From positions 2,542,001-2,606,000 of the forward strand of contig NZ_CP049801.1 in the NCBI RefSeq assembly GCF_011578045.1: a stretch of 64,000 bases of DNA, written 5' to 3'. Source of the stretch: Acinetobacter shaoyimingii (GTDB lineage Bacteria; Pseudomonadota; Gammaproteobacteria; Pseudomonadales; Moraxellaceae). The translations under genes and the position numbers were made by a program. The notes beneath the pieces were generated by a model. That model saw only the letters and a program-made list of their open reading frames with translations. It did not search any database and was not told the origin of the DNA. Below, one piece after another: positions 17,052 to 27,243 of this stretch (position 1 is the first letter of the stretch; each line of letters begins with the position of its first letter).

Positions 17052-17858
17052 ATGGTCAATATTGCCAATACCATTTTAGGTAAAATTGTCGATCGTAAAC
17101 ATGAAGAGTTTGCCCTTCGTCTAAAACAACGTAGTTACAAAGATGTTGAAGAACTTGCTCAGGCGGCAACACCTGTCCGTGGTTTTGCTCAAGCGCTTCG
17201 TGGTAAACAACCTGGAGTGATTGCGGAAATTAAAAAAGCATCGCCATCTAAAGGGATTATTCGTGAAAACTTTAATCCTGCTGAAATTGCAGAACAATAT
17301 GAAAGCGCAGGTGCTGCATGTTTATCTGTATTGACCGATGTGGATTTTTTCCAAGGTGCGGATGAAAACATTCAGATTGCTCGCTCACATTGTTCCCTTC
17401 CTGCACTTCGTAAGGACTTTTTAATTGATCCTTATGGGGTAATTGAAGCTCGTGCTTTGCAAGCAGATTGTATTCTTCTGATTGTGGCGTGTTTGTCGAA
17501 TCAGCAGCTTGAAGAAATGTCGCAGACAGCTTTTGAACACAAGCTTGATGTCTTAGTTGAAGTTCATGATGAAGAAGAGCTTGAACGTGCTTTGCGCTTA
17601 AATGATCGCTGCTTGTTGGGCGTGAACAACCGTAATTTAAAAACCTTCGATGTCGATTTAAATACATCTTTGCGTTTAAAAAAATTACTTGATCCATCAC
17701 GATTGCTTGTAACGGAAAGTGGCATTGCTACCCCTGCCGATGTTGCGATGATGCAAGAACATGACATTCATGCTTTCTTGGTTGGCGAAAGCTTTATGAA
17801 GCAACCACGTCCAGATCATGCATTCAAAGATCTATTTGGCACACCACGTTTAGTTTAA
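17052..17858 (+). CDS. trpC: Indole-3-glycerol-phosphate synthase
   Basis: TIM-barrel enzyme that closes the indole ring from carboxyphenylaminodeoxyribulose phosphate. The 268-residue protein is monofunctional, not fused to TrpF as in E. coli. Motifs seen are VIAEIKKASPSKG (catalytic Lys), LSVLTDVDFFQG, LRKDFLIDPY, LVEVHDEEEL, GVNNRNLKTF and LVTESGI. AAGGAAAATCTC precedes the ATG and gives an AAGGA site. It ends the trpGDC operon, followed by a terminator. Confidence 0.96.
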   Translation: MVNIANTILGKIVDRKHEEFALRLKQRSYKDVEELAQAATPVRGFAQALRGKQPGVIAEIKKASPSKGIIRENFNPAEIAEQYESAGAACLSVLTDVDFFQGADENIQIARSHCSLPALRKDFLIDPYGVIEARALQADCILLIVACLSNQQLEEMSQTAFEHKLDVLVEVHDEEELERALRLNDRCLLGVNNRNLKTFDVDLNTSLRLKKLLDPSRLLVTESGIATPADVAMMQEHDIHAFLVGESFMKQPRPDHAFKDLFGTPRLV

Positions 17859-17902
17859 ATCTATGTTTGGTTTAGATATAAATCATTCATTTACACATCA
17901 TG

Positions 17903-17926
17903 ATGAGGGCTTAGGCCCTCATTTTA
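17903..17926 (+). terminator. Terminator of trpGDC
   Basis: Perfect 8-bp stem ATGAGGGC / GCCCTCAT with loop TTAG and a short T run, 45 bases after trpC. Confidence 0.8.
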
Positions 17927-17992
17927 ATTATAGTTGTTGCTGTATGATTATATTTGAAATCAAAATTTATAAGTCAGCATATTTCATCAATA

Positions 17993-18202
17993 TTAGTATA
18001 TATTGATATTTAAATTCATTTTTGACACCCATACATCATTATTGATTTTAACTTTACCATCATTTGATACTTGCAAAACTTTTCCATAATAACTGGTTAC
18101 ATTGATAAAACAACCATCCTCATTATAATTAACCCAAGCACATCGGCATTTAGATGGGTCTTGTTCCTTATAGAAAGTGACTAATACTTTCGGAAATTTC
18201 AT
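17993..18202 (-). CDS. Small hypothetical protein (69 residues)
   Basis: Unrecognised. The translation has a mostly beta-strand character (KFPKVLVTFYKEQDPSK, then CFINVTSYYGKVLQV), two cysteines in SKCRCAW, and no signal peptide. AGAGGGAG abuts the ATG, giving a plausible if tight ribosome-binding site. The neighbourhood on this strand contains only other tiny frames. Confidence 0.5.
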   Translation of the reverse strand: MKFPKVLVTFYKEQDPSKCRCAWVNYNEDGCFINVTSYYGKVLQVSNDGKVKINNDVWVSKMNLNINIY

Positions 18203-18288
18203 TTCATCTCCCTCTAATCTTAAATTGTTTCTTCTTGAAAATTGGAATCTCCTTCTACGAAGTAAACTTCTTCGGTACCATTTAGAAT

Positions 18289-18456
18289 CTATTGAGATGT
18301 CCCATATATTCGATCTAGTTCTTGATTTATTGAATTATATAATCGAATGAGATGCCCTTTGTCATCAAATTCACCAACATATTGAATGACAGGCAATATG
18401 AGAAACTCCTCAAACATCTTATGCACTTTTACTTTCTTAATCATCAATTGCACCAT
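18289..18456 (-). CDS. Possible tiny ORF or gene remnant (55 residues)
   Basis: ATG at 18456 reads through MVQLMIKKVKVHKMFEE and ends ...YGTSQ at 18289. The frame stays open back to a TAA just upstream, with GPFDSFA preceding the Met, so it could be the remnant of a longer gene. No clear ribosome-binding site. Not recognised. Confidence 0.25.
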   Translation of the reverse strand: MVQLMIKKVKVHKMFEEFLILPVIQYVGEFDDKGHLIRLYNSINQELDRIYGTSQ

Positions 18457-18513
18457 TGCAAATGAATCAAAAGGACCTTCGCCCCTTTAATTCACCTTCC
18501 TTAGACTAAATCA

Positions 18514-18699
18514 TTACTTAGGTTGTGCATTAGGCTGTGAAACCTCACTATGCTCAGGAGCATTGATCGACTTTTGGCGTTCTTCAGCATTTTTCTGTTG
18601 TTCTTTATTCAATTGTTGTTGCTGCTGAGACGGATTAGGTTTATTCGCATCTGGTTGTTTAATCTGGTCACTGTTTGATGCTTGATTTGAATTTGACAT
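18514..18699 (-). CDS. Small Gln/Asn-rich hydrophilic protein
   Basis: A 61-residue, low-complexity, presumably disordered protein rich in Gln, Asn, Pro, Ser and Lys with a run of five glutamines near the middle. No hydrophobic segment. An upstream extension of 13 residues is open, but MSNSNQASN is a more natural start. I do not recognise a function; composition resembles small stress-associated hydrophilic proteins, which is only a resemblance. Confidence 0.5.
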   Translation of the reverse strand: MSNSNQASNSDQIKQPDANKPNPSQQQQQLNKEQQKNAEERQKSINAPEHSEVSQPNAQPK

Positions 18700-18738
18700 A
18701 ATATGAACCCTAATTTTGTCATTTGTATTAATGACCAA

Positions 18739-19272
18739 ATCAGCATGTTCCTTTCATGTGTGAATAGATATAGCAAATACGTATCAATATATATTATCTA
18801 TCCAAAACAATTATACCTACCATGTAATTAAATTAATTTTTAAATATCAAATAAATATAAAAATTATAATCAATCACTTTATTTATGTTCTTTTTAAATT
18901 TTTCTTTATTTTTATCGACATGATAAAAAATCAAAATTACTTATATCTTGTTTAAAATGATGTTCGAATTACAAAATACAATTCAATAATCAAGCAATCA
19001 ATACACAATGTATTTAAATATTTTCACAATCACTCAACACCTAAATAAAGGAAAACTATTCAGTATGTTTCAATGCATTATATTTTAATTATTAAACATC
19101 AGGTTGCAATTCCACCATTGAAATCTCAGCGTTTTGCCATTTTAATAAACCGTCAATCATAGGGAAAATGCATTATCAATCAAAAATATATACGAACTTT
19201 TATGCATCTGCGTGTTGTTAAAAAATCATAGAACACTGGAAGCGTAACTCAATGTTATATAAAGAAATAAAA
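18739..19272. other. AT-rich intergenic stretch
   Basis: Over 500 bases of extreme AT content with no ORF, repeat or hairpin I can support. Confidence 0.55.
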
Positions 19273-19604
19273 ATGAATCAAGATCAACTACCTACTGCTA
19301 TTTCACTTTTTATGCAATCCATTTGGATAATATCGAGATGGATATCATCCAATGTTTAAGTCCAGATGCATGTCTAGAAGATGAAGGTCACTTTTATCAA
19401 GGGCATCAAGAAATCAGAAATTGGTTCACATCTGCAATGCAAAAATATCAATTCCAAGCAGAACCTTTAAAAATTATAGAAAATCAAAGTCAACACATCT
19501 CAATCCTCACACGTGTCTCAGGTCATTTCCCCAACAGCCCAATTCAAATCACCTATCAATTTAAACTCAATCAAAATTTAATCACACATGTCATCATTTC
19601 CTAA
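19273..19604 (+). pseudogene. SnoaL/NTF2-like protein, frameshifted near the N-terminus
   Basis: From ATG 19273 one frame reads MNQDQLPTAISLFMQSI and then runs to a stop within about 10 codons. The frame starting at 19323 continues with LDNIEMDIIQCLSPDACLEDE, FYQGHQEIRNWFTSAM and a C-terminal strand region, as in SnoaL-like NTF2-fold proteins. Joining the two frames near 19322 restores a typical family N-terminus, so a one-base loss is likely. Alternatively a TTG start at 19323 gives a short 93-residue product. A sequencing error is possible. Confidence 0.6.
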
Positions 19605-19767
19605 AGTATTAAATCTACTCAGTTAGCGTAAATAAAGCACAACATCATTGATCAAATTTTGTCGTTGCTTTGCAACACGTGAGTTCTGAATGCAATTCAG
19701 TTCAAATTGCTGTCTTTTCAGATTATAATTGTGGTTAAATTCTTTGAACTTGATGTTCTTTTAATCT

Positions 19768-20454
19768 ATGAGTAAACATGACTCTTCGCTTTCCAAAGAA
19801 CAGTACAATTTACTGAAATCTTTTAAGAAGCAAATCTCAAATCCTCATTCTAGTGCCCTTGAAAAAAAGCCAGAGCCTAAAACTCAAGCAGAACAAGTGC
19901 AGGAAGATGATTTAGATTTATTCAAAAAATCCATGCAAGGTATTCAACGCATGGATACCAGTAATATTGCGCCTATTCAAAACAACAAAGTCAAAAAACC
20001 AGATAGTCAATTACTGGCTAAACGGGCTGCAGCTGAAGGTGCGCCTGAAATTGAAGGTGCTGAACTCTCTGATACACAAGCAATTTTAAATCCGGTCGGC
20101 AGTCAATCTGCGCTCAGTTATCGTATTGCCACTTTACAGCACCGAGTTTTTGAAGATCTAAAAGCTGGCAATTTACGTTGGTTTGAAGCTGTAGATTTGC
20201 ATGGTTGTACGGTTGAAGAAGCACGTTCTGCCGTTTTACAAATCATTCAAATGGCTAAAGAAGAAAATCAGAATGTGATTAAGATTGTACATGGCAAAGG
20301 TCCTGAAGCAGTCTTAAAAACCTATGTGAATGGTTGGCTGCGTCAGCACCGCGATGTTTTAGCTTTTGTCAGTGCGCCTGAAAAGCAAGGTGGAACGGGT
20401 GCAGTATTGGTTTTACTCAAACGCAGTGAAAAAAATCCGAAATTTAATCAATAA
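19768..20454 (+). CDS. Smr-domain protein (SmrA/YdaL-like)
   Basis: A 228-residue protein with a charged, probably flexible N-terminal half and a C-terminal Smr domain. The Smr hallmarks are present: LHGCTVEEAR (the LDxH-like motif, about residue 150), then HGKGPEAVLKTYVNGWL (the HGxG motif), and a final strand GTGAVLVLLKR. Smr domains occur alone or on MutS2 and can act as nucleases on DNA or RNA; substrate here is unknown. It precedes folE by 88 bases and may share transcription with it. Confidence 0.9.
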   Translation: MSKHDSSLSKEQYNLLKSFKKQISNPHSSALEKKPEPKTQAEQVQEDDLDLFKKSMQGIQRMDTSNIAPIQNNKVKKPDSQLLAKRAAAEGAPEIEGAELSDTQAILNPVGSQSALSYRIATLQHRVFEDLKAGNLRWFEAVDLHGCTVEEARSAVLQIIQMAKEENQNVIKIVHGKGPEAVLKTYVNGWLRQHRDVLAFVSAPEKQGGTGAVLVLLKRSEKNPKFNQ

Positions 20455-20542
20455 TCGGTTTTTTTCCTTTAAACAGGGCATTTTAGTGGTTTTCTGCTAC
20501 AATGCCGTCCTTGTTCAATATCAGTGTAAGTGAACACGTCTT

Positions 20543-21097
20543 ATGTCTATGCAGCAATCCTACGCCAACATCCTAACTGCCGTTGGTGAAGATCTTAATC
20601 GTCCTGGTCTTAAAGATACGCCAATGCGTGCTGCTAAAGCTTTTTCGTATTTAACGTCTGGTTATAGTAAAACTTTGGAAGAAGTGACCAACAATGCGGT
20701 CTTCCCTTCTGATAACCGTGAAATGGTGTTAGTCAAAAATATCGAATTCTATTCATTGTGTGAACACCATTTATTACCATTTTATGGTCGTGTTCATATT
20801 GCGTATTTACCTGAAGGTCATGTTTTAGGTTTATCGAAATTTGCACGTATCACCGAAATGTTTGCACGTCGCTTACAAATTCAAGAAAATCTAACACAAC
20901 AAATTGCTGAAGCAGTCGCAGAAGTCACAGGTGCACGTGGTGTTGCTGTGGTAATCGACTCAGCACATATGTGTATGATGATGCGTGGTGTGGGCAAACA
21001 AGAGTCGACCACTCGTACTGTATCTTTTATTGGTGATTTCAAAACCAATAAAGAAGATCGTCGTGAATTTTTAAGTGCTGTCCCAGAAAGCCACTAA
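20543..21097 (+). CDS. folE: GTP cyclohydrolase I
   Basis: Converts GTP to dihydroneopterin triphosphate, first step of folate synthesis. The 184-residue protein has the zinc-binding Cys-His pair in CEHHLLPF (about residue 72) and the second zinc Cys in [10 protein letters not shown] (about residue 143), plus the [14 protein letters not shown] and SKFARI segments typical of the family. Length matches short bacterial FolE without an N-terminal extension. Terminated by the hairpin at 21110. Confidence 0.95.
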   Translation: MSMQQSYANILTAVGEDLNRPGLKDTPMRAAKAFSYLTSGYSKTLEEVTNNAVFPSDNREMVLVKNIEFYSLCEHHLLPFYGRVHIAYLPEGHVLGLSKFARITEMFARRLQIQENLTQQIAEAVAEVTGARGVAVVIDSAHMCMMMRGVGKQESTTRTVSFIGDFKTNKEDRREFLSAVPESH

Positions 21098-21109
21098 ATA
21101 CGGTTGAAC

Positions 21110-21138
21110 AAAAAAACTCCATTGTATGGGGTTTTTTT
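21110..21138 (+). terminator. Terminator after folE
   Basis: AAAAAACTCCA / TGGGGTTTTTT stem with one G-T wobble and a T run, 12 bases past the stop. Confidence 0.78.
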
Positions 21139-21541
21139 ATTGCCAACGATAAATTAAAAGATTCGTAATAAAAACGTGATAAGAATCACAATTAAAATAA
21201 TGATTAAAAACCAAAATTGTTTCTACGTGTAAAGATGTTACATAATAAGTATTTAAAATGTTTATTTTTCAAATTGTTAAGCAAATACATTTTTTACAAT
21301 GTAATAGTTATACACATTCCGTTTCACATACTTCTCTTAAATCAGTTTAGATTATTAATACTTGTATTTGCACAAAATTTTATTTTCTAAATGAAAACAA
21401 TGGTGAATAAATACCTCTTGATTTAGACGGTTCATTCAATCCTCCTTGTGCCAATCCAAGATCAACTCTAAAAATGATTTAAAAAACACAGCATTTTTTA
21501 TAGCTGTCACAAGCCACAATAAAATTGAAGCGAGATGAATC
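21139..21541. other. Gap upstream of katE
   Basis: About 400 AT-rich bases. The katE promoter should be here; I cannot single out a regulator site. No ORF with coding character. Confidence 0.5.
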
Positions 21542-23620
21542 ATGACCAAAAAGGACAATGCAAAAATTAAGCAATTTGAAGATGAAGCATTTTCTGATCC
21601 TAAAGGTACCGAACTCACCACATCCCTAGGCGTAAAAGTCGAAGACAATCAAAATAGCTTAAAAGCGGGTGAACGAGGTGCAACTTTACTAGAAGATTTT
21701 TTGCTCCGTGACAAGCTTATTCATTTCGACCGTGAACGTATTCCTGAGCGTGTTGTACATGCTCGTGCAGTCGGTGCACATGGTTACTTCGAAGCTTATG
21801 AAGGCAATGACAAATGGACCAAAGCTGACTTTTTAACCAATACAAAAACGCAAACACCTATATTTGTACGTATTTCTACTGTTCAAGGTGGTCGCGGTTC
21901 TGCTGATGTAGTTCGTGATGTTCGTGGTTTCTCCATTAAATTTTATACCCAACAAGGTAATTACGATTTAGTCGGCAACAATATCCCTGTCTTCTTTATT
22001 CAAGATGCCATTAAATTCCCAGATTTTGTTCATGCAGTAAAACCTGAAGATCATAATGAAATTCCAACAGGTCAATCTGCACATGATACTTTTTGGGACT
22101 TTATCTCACTTAATACTGAAACCGCGCATATGACCACATGGGTTATGTCAGATCGTGCTATTCCTCGTAATTTGCGCTCAATTCAAGGGTTTGGTGTTCA
22201 TACCTTTAGACTCATCAATGCCAAAAATGAAGCACATCTGGTCAAATTCCATTGGACCCCTAAACAAGGCGTAGCTCAGGTGGTTTGGGATGAAGCCTTA
22301 AAGTTAAATGGTAAAGATCCTGATTTTCATCGTCGTGATTTAACTGATGCGATTAATCAAGGCAATTATCCTGAATGGGTACTTGGTGCTCAGATTTTCA
22401 CCGAAGAAGAAGCAGCGAAGTGGGATTTTGACGTACTTGATCCAACCAAACTGGTACCTGAAGAACTGGTACCTGTGACTCCTCTTGGTAAATTTGTGCT
22501 CAACCGAAATACAGATGAATTCTTTGCTGAAACAGAGCAAGTGGCTTTCAGTCCTGCCAACGTAGTACCGGGCATTGATTTTAGTAACGATCCATTACTA
22601 CAAGGTCGTCTATTTAGTTATACCGATACGCACTTGCATCGTTTAGGCACACCAAACTTTAACCAAATCCCGATTAATAAACCTGTATGTCCGTATCACA
22701 CCAACCGCCGTGGTGGATTTGCCAATCACGATATTCACAAAGGTCAAGCCAACTACGAGCCAAACTCAGTAGATGGCAACTACCCTCGTGAAGCCAAAGG
22801 TAATCCTCAAGCATTTACCAGTTATGCAGAAAAGGTTGAAGGTAGTAAGTTACGTATCCGCCCAGAGAGTTTTGCTGATCATTTTTCACAAGCGACATTA
22901 AACTATAAGAGTCTGAAAAAACATGAGCAGCAACATATTAAAGATGCCTATGCGTTTGAATTGTCCAAAGTAAAACGTGAAGAAATACGCAAACGTGTGA
23001 TTGACCAAATCTTGGTGAATATTGATCTAGACCTTGCGCAATTTGTGGCAGATGAATTAGGTCTCGATGCACCGAAAAAACCAACTGCAAAGCTTCACGA
23101 AGCTAAAATCAAAACATCAGAGAAACTGACCATCGAAGCCTTCCCTGCACCAGATATTAAACAGCGTAAAATTGCTGTTTTAGTTCATGACGGCGCAAAT
23201 TCAGCATCTGTAGATGCAGTCAAAAAATGGGCTGAATCTGAAAATGCGATTGCAGAAGTCTTGGCACCAAACGCTGCACCAGTAAAATCTAAAAATGGCA
23301 AAGAAATTGCCGTTGATGGGCGTCAAAATGGTGAACCATCTGTAACTTATGATGCAGTAGTCGTGATCGATGGCAATAACCTAGATACTTTCAAAAAAGA
23401 TGGTGTTGCAAGACATTATGTTTTAGAAACCTATAAGCATTTAAAACCGTTTGTTTTGTTAGGTGATAAAGAAGCTCTTCTCGACACACTCGGTTTAGAG
23501 CCTGATGCTGCGATCTTTACCACTGATGACTTCAAAGCGGTTGCAAAAGATTTTAAAGCTGCGATACAAGATCACCGCTTATGGGATCGTGAAGAAAAAG
23601 CCAAAGCTGTTCCAGCTTAG
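21542..23620 (+). CDS. katE: Large-subunit (clade II) catalase, KatE/HPII type
   Basis: Haem catalase that disproportionates hydrogen peroxide. At 692 residues it is the large form with a C-terminal DJ-1/GATase1-like domain (from about residue 545, starting [15 protein letters not shown]). In the catalase core the catalytic His lies in RVVHARAVG, the Asn in [12 protein letters not shown], and the haem-ligand Tyr in [14 protein letters not shown]-terminal domain rich in Lys and Ala completes it. Single gene with its own terminator; in relatives such genes are often induced in stationary phase, which the sequence here does not show directly. Confidence 0.96.
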   Translation: MTKKDNAKIKQFEDEAFSDPKGTELTTSLGVKVEDNQNSLKAGERGATLLEDFLLRDKLIHFDRERIPERVVHARAVGAHGYFEAYEGNDKWTKADFLTNTKTQTPIFVRISTVQGGRGSADVVRDVRGFSIKFYTQQGNYDLVGNNIPVFFIQDAIKFPDFVHAVKPEDHNEIPTGQSAHDTFWDFISLNTETAHMTTWVMSDRAIPRNLRSIQGFGVHTFRLINAKNEAHLVKFHWTPKQGVAQVVWDEALKLNGKDPDFHRRDLTDAINQGNYPEWVLGAQIFTEEEAAKWDFDVLDPTKLVPEELVPVTPLGKFVLNRNTDEFFAETEQVAFSPANVVPGIDFSNDPLLQGRLFSYTDTHLHRLGTPNFNQIPINKPVCPYHTNRRGGFANHDIHKGQANYEPNSVDGNYPREAKGNPQAFTSYAEKVEGSKLRIRPESFADHFSQATLNYKSLKKHEQQHIKDAYAFELSKVKREEIRKRVIDQILVNIDLDLAQFVADELGLDAPKKPTAKLHEAKIKTSEKLTIEAFPAPDIKQRKIAVLVHDGANSASVDAVKKWAESENAIAEVLAPNAAPVKSKNGKEIAVDGRQNGEPSVTYDAVVVIDGNNLDTFKKDGVARHYVLETYKHLKPFVLLGDKEALLDTLGLEPDAAIFTTDDFKAVAKDFKAAIQDHRLWDREEKAKAVPA

Positions 23621-23660
23621 TCTTTCAGACAGCATTTTAAAGATCTAGATACCCATTTAT

Positions 23661-23690
23661 AAACAAAGCCCCTCATTGGGGCTTTGTTTT
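23661..23690 (+). terminator. Terminator after katE
   Basis: AAACAAAGCCCC / GGGGCTTTGTTT, a perfect 12-bp stem with a 5-base loop, 40 bases past the stop. Confidence 0.9.
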
Positions 23691-23791
23691 AACTCTGAAA
23701 TAACCTTTCTAAAAACTCAAAAGCTATTTTTACAATACTATGATCATCTACTGAATATCATTGACTAGGTGTTGCACTTAGAATCAAGATG

Positions 23792-25150
23792 TTATGCCAC
23801 ATAAACATTGTTCCGCCCTTGATGTTTTGCTGCATACAGTGCCGTATCCGCAGCATCTAAGAAACGTTGATAATCTGGATGACCATTGTACTTGGCCAAT
23901 CCAATACTGACGGTCAAATTAAAATTTGCTCCAGCAATTGAACTGACTGTAGATTGTGCAACACGTTGGCGAATTCGTTCAGCAACAATTTCCGCTTGTT
24001 GAATATCCGTATCGACCAACAATAACAAAAATTCCTCACCACCTACACGGAATGCATAATCGCTGCCACGTGTATGTTCCACAATGACATCTGCCAGCAT
24101 TTGCAACGCTTTATCGCCTGCATCATGCCCCCAGCGATCATTAATTTTCTTAAAATAATCTGCATCAATCGCCAGCAAAGTTAAGGGTGACTGATTTTTT
24201 CTTGCCAGATTAATTTCGCGTGACACGATGGTACTTAAATAGCGTCGATTCAATAATTGAGTTAATGAATCATTACCAGAATTAATATATTCGGCAACTT
24301 GGAACAATTGTTCAACCAAATGTAAAATCTGACGATTTTTTTCACGAATGTCATGAATCAACTGAATCGATTGTTCTGGGTCAAGTTGTTGATTGATGAT
24401 TTCACACATCTGATCCACTTTATGAATTTTATCAACGATAATTTCAACTTGATCCGTACTGGCAAAAGCGTATGCCGCTTTATGAATAAACCACAATCCA
24501 AATTCAGATTTTGACAACAGGGTGTGTTGAATATTTAAAGTATTTGAAAATACCTTAAACATCAGTTCATTTTCCCAATTTAACAATGATCCACGCTGTT
24601 TGTCTTTTTGCACAGCAACATCCTGCATCGCGGAGAATAAACGATACGAATGTTTAATATCGTTATGTACTTCAACTTTAGCCTCATATGCTCGACACAT
24701 AATTTCTGAGGCAAATGCCAAAATTTGTACGATATAACCAGCAACTTTTAATGCATTCGTTGCAGCATCAATCGCTAAAAATTCAAAGACTTTGCGTTCA
24801 ATTTGACGTATACCATGCATGATTAACCATGATGGAACCCCAATACGTGCGTGAACATCCCCAGCAACGAACTGCTTTTTTACAATTTCATCAAAATTTA
24901 AGGCATTTGGAACATTAAAACTTTCATACAACCATTTTTCAAATGTGCTTTTTAAACGACTTTGTACGATTTCATCAGTCAGAAAAAATGAGGCATCCTT
25001 TTCGATCATCATTTCTTTATAAAATTCACCTACAAAATCAGATGAGTATTCACATATAAATTCAAAGGCATAATTTAAATCAGTTGCAGAATATTCATTA
25101 CAGATTTGTTCCCATTGCTCAGACATTTGAGCAATATATTCTTCATTCAT
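23792..25150 (-). CDS. dosC: Globin-coupled diguanylate cyclase, DosC-like
   Basis: A 452-residue oxygen-sensing enzyme predicted to make cyclic di-GMP from GTP. The N-terminal globin-coupled sensor domain has the proximal haem His at about residue 100 (in VHARIG) and Tyr44 in EFYKE where DosC has its distal Tyr43. A helical middle domain follows. The C-terminal GGDEF domain has GGEEF at 370-374 and an inhibitory-site RxxD at 361-364. Domain order and motifs match E. coli DosC closely. The ATG at 25150 has GGAA nine bases upstream; the frame is open further but without a better start. No DosP-like phosphodiesterase is adjacent. Confidence 0.9.
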   Translation of the reverse strand: MNEEYIAQMSEQWEQICNEYSATDLNYAFEFICEYSSDFVGEFYKEMMIEKDASFFLTDEIVQSRLKSTFEKWLYESFNVPNALNFDEIVKKQFVAGDVHARIGVPSWLIMHGIRQIERKVFEFLAIDAATNALKVAGYIVQILAFASEIMCRAYEAKVEVHNDIKHSYRLFSAMQDVAVQKDKQRGSLLNWENELMFKVFSNTLNIQHTLLSKSEFGLWFIHKAAYAFASTDQVEIIVDKIHKVDQMCEIINQQLDPEQSIQLIHDIREKNRQILHLVEQLFQVAEYINSGNDSLTQLLNRRYLSTIVSREINLARKNQSPLTLLAIDADYFKKINDRWGHDAGDKALQMLADVIVEHTRGSDYAFRVGGEEFLLLLVDTDIQQAEIVAERIRQRVAQSTVSSIAGANFNLTVSIGLAKYNGHPDYQRFLDAADTALYAAKHQGRNNVYVA

Positions 25151-25277
25151 ACAATTGATTCCAAAAAATTTAAGCCATCTTACGCAATGGCGAATATAGC
25201 AAATTAATGGAATATTTTGTTGATTTTTATACAATTATTTTATTGAGGTTTTAGAATATTTACACTATTTACTTGCT

Positions 25278-27173
25278 TTAAAAAAACCTCACAAAGCCAA
25301 GACTGGTTTTATTCCAATCTTGATGATCTTGCTTTTGATATTCCCAAGCGAAACGAATCGCATTTTTCGGATTGAGTACATATTGTAGTTGAGTATTTAG
25401 TTTAAGTTGCCACTGGTTAGAATCTTGCCAAAATGGCAATTCGACTTGTATCAACGAATTGAATTGATCCGACCAAATATTTTGACATCCCATGATTGGC
25501 CCTAACCCTATACGCCAGCCATCATCTAAGGATTTACCAGCTTGAATGTGATTCTGAAGCTGCGCATAGCACAAATGGTCTCGTGATTGACTGGCAATGG
25601 TATAACCAAATTGTGTTGTTAAATTCAAAACGCCGTGCTGATCATCATCATTAAACTTGCCATGATGATCGAGGGCTTCTTGTTTCCAACCCAACGTGAA
25701 ACCCCAAGACAATGGTGTTTTGAATGGAGTGATTGGATTAAATGAATGTACAGATAACACATCAAAATGATTTACTTTTAAGCGATGATCGCGATACTGG
25801 ATAGACCCATCTAAAAATTTCAATTGAGTCCCTGTACGCAATCCACCTTGTGGATCAATGAGATCGTGATAAGCCTGACGATGACCAATTTCTACAAAAG
25901 ATTCGCCTTGAAGCTGCCCTGCTTGCACAGAAATATGGCGTGCATAATGAGATTGGGTCGGATCAATTTTAGGTGTCGCTGGTGGCTGTCGTTGTTTTTC
26001 AATAGCAATTGCACTTCTGAGCGTCAGTAATTTTCTTAATCTAGGTTGTGCAAATTTTTCATCAACTTTACGACTGGTGAATTTTAGATATAGATCATCA
26101 TAAGCCATTTCTAAAATCTGACTTTGTTCTACATCAGAATACCCAGATAAAAGCTGCGCCATTTCTTCAGTTTTTGCAAAAGCAACTTGATGTGCAACTT
26201 TAGCCAAACCTTTCCCATGTTGTCGAACTTGCGACAACAGCTGTGTTTCTAAAGCTGGACGATAGACTGTATTTTCAATCAGACCTTGCTTTTGAACTGC
26301 TTTAATGGTTTCAACAGGAATTGCAGCAGTTTTAAATTGCTGCGCCAAATTGAGTTCTGGACGAACCAAATCAAACAGACCTAATAGACGATAAGCACAG
26401 TTATCATCTGCAAAATAGTAAGGGAAAGTCACATGTTTCATTTCCCAAATATGTTTCACTAAAAAATCTGTTTCTTTGGGCGTAAGTGATAGTTCATATT
26501 CCCATAAATCACGACTTTCAAAGTCTCCATATTCTTTTACTTTACGATAGTAAGGCATCAATGAATATTCACCAGGATATTGGCCTGTCACCCCCTTCCA
26601 AGCAAAGCTAAAATCATCTCCACTTTCTATAGTTGCTGCATAATTCACTGCATACGACACTAAATTCAGCTGTTTTTGATCTTTCGGGTCAAGACGCAAT
26701 AAAGTATGCCCAAACATTGAACTTGGATTGCCCATAAAGTCAGTTGCATAAATGAGCGTCGCTTTATAAGGCTTTATTTGACTTAACCATTTATCCAATT
26801 CAGTGCATTCAACGTTCGGTAATGCATCTGGTGGAATATTGAGTTGCTCAATCAGCCACTGACTCCGTGCTGGAAATCGGCAACGTACTGCGTGATTGTC
26901 ATCATCCGTTTGAAACAATGCTTCAATATTGCTGATCAGCTCTAGTTTTAAATCATTTTTCCCATTTGATGCTGTAAAATAGCCTTGATAAGAAACGTCA
27001 CTTTGACCTTTTTTATTGGCATACATCAATCTCTGCCATGTTGTTTTACGGTCTAATTGAGCTGTCAGTGCTTGCTCAACATAAGGTTGAGCACTCTCAA
27101 CCGAGGCATTTACTGCCTGATTGATCATCAAAATCAAAGGTAAAACACTTAAAACATAGAGATTTTTTTTCAT
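25278..27173 (-). CDS. Lnb N-terminal-domain (DUF4105) envelope protein with C-terminal barrel
   Basis: A 631-residue exported protein. A signal peptide (about residues 1-23, ending ...VNASVE) is followed by an N-terminal helical region, then a DUF4105/Lnb-type papain-like domain. The motif SMFGHTLLRL (about residue 155) holds the likely catalytic His and DDNCAYRLL (about residue 258) the Cys. The C-terminal 230 residues are rich in alternating aromatic strands and end in a phenylalanine (GFVRFF), as in outer-membrane barrels. The Lnb family includes lipoprotein transacylases in Gram-positives; the role in Gram-negatives is open. The last gene before dosC on this strand. Confidence 0.82.
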   Translation of the reverse strand: MKKNLYVLSVLPLILMINQAVNASVESAQPYVEQALTAQLDRKTTWQRLMYANKKGQSDVSYQGYFTASNGKNDLKLELISNIEALFQTDDDNHAVRCRFPARSQWLIEQLNIPPDALPNVECTELDKWLSQIKPYKATLIYATDFMGNPSSMFGHTLLRLDPKDQKQLNLVSYAVNYAATIESGDDFSFAWKGVTGQYPGEYSLMPYYRKVKEYGDFESRDLWEYELSLTPKETDFLVKHIWEMKHVTFPYYFADDNCAYRLLGLFDLVRPELNLAQQFKTAAIPVETIKAVQKQGLIENTVYRPALETQLLSQVRQHGKGLAKVAHQVAFAKTEEMAQLLSGYSDVEQSQILEMAYDDLYLKFTSRKVDEKFAQPRLRKLLTLRSAIAIEKQRQPPATPKIDPTQSHYARHISVQAGQLQGESFVEIGHRQAYHDLIDPQGGLRTGTQLKFLDGSIQYRDHRLKVNHFDVLSVHSFNPITPFKTPLSWGFTLGWKQEALDHHGKFNDDDQHGVLNLTTQFGYTIASQSRDHLCYAQLQNHIQAGKSLDDGWRIGLGPIMGCQNIWSDQFNSLIQVELPFWQDSNQWQLKLNTQLQYVLNPKNAIRFAWEYQKQDHQDWNKTSLGFVRFF

Positions 27174-27201
27174 TTAAATATTCATGTTTTTGGCAAAGGA
27201 T

Positions 27202-27229
27202 AAAAAAACCCTGTCACATAAACAGGGTT
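27202..27229 (-). terminator. Terminator after the DUF3015 gene
   Basis: AACCCTGT / ACAGGGTT stem with a 7-base loop. Read on the minus strand it is followed by a T run. Confidence 0.85.
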
Positions 27230-27243
27230 CTGGATTTTTTTGA

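Noticed and set aside
17272..17700. 142-residue frame antisense to trpC
   Set aside because: Shadow of trpC with no ribosome-binding site and an implausible composition.
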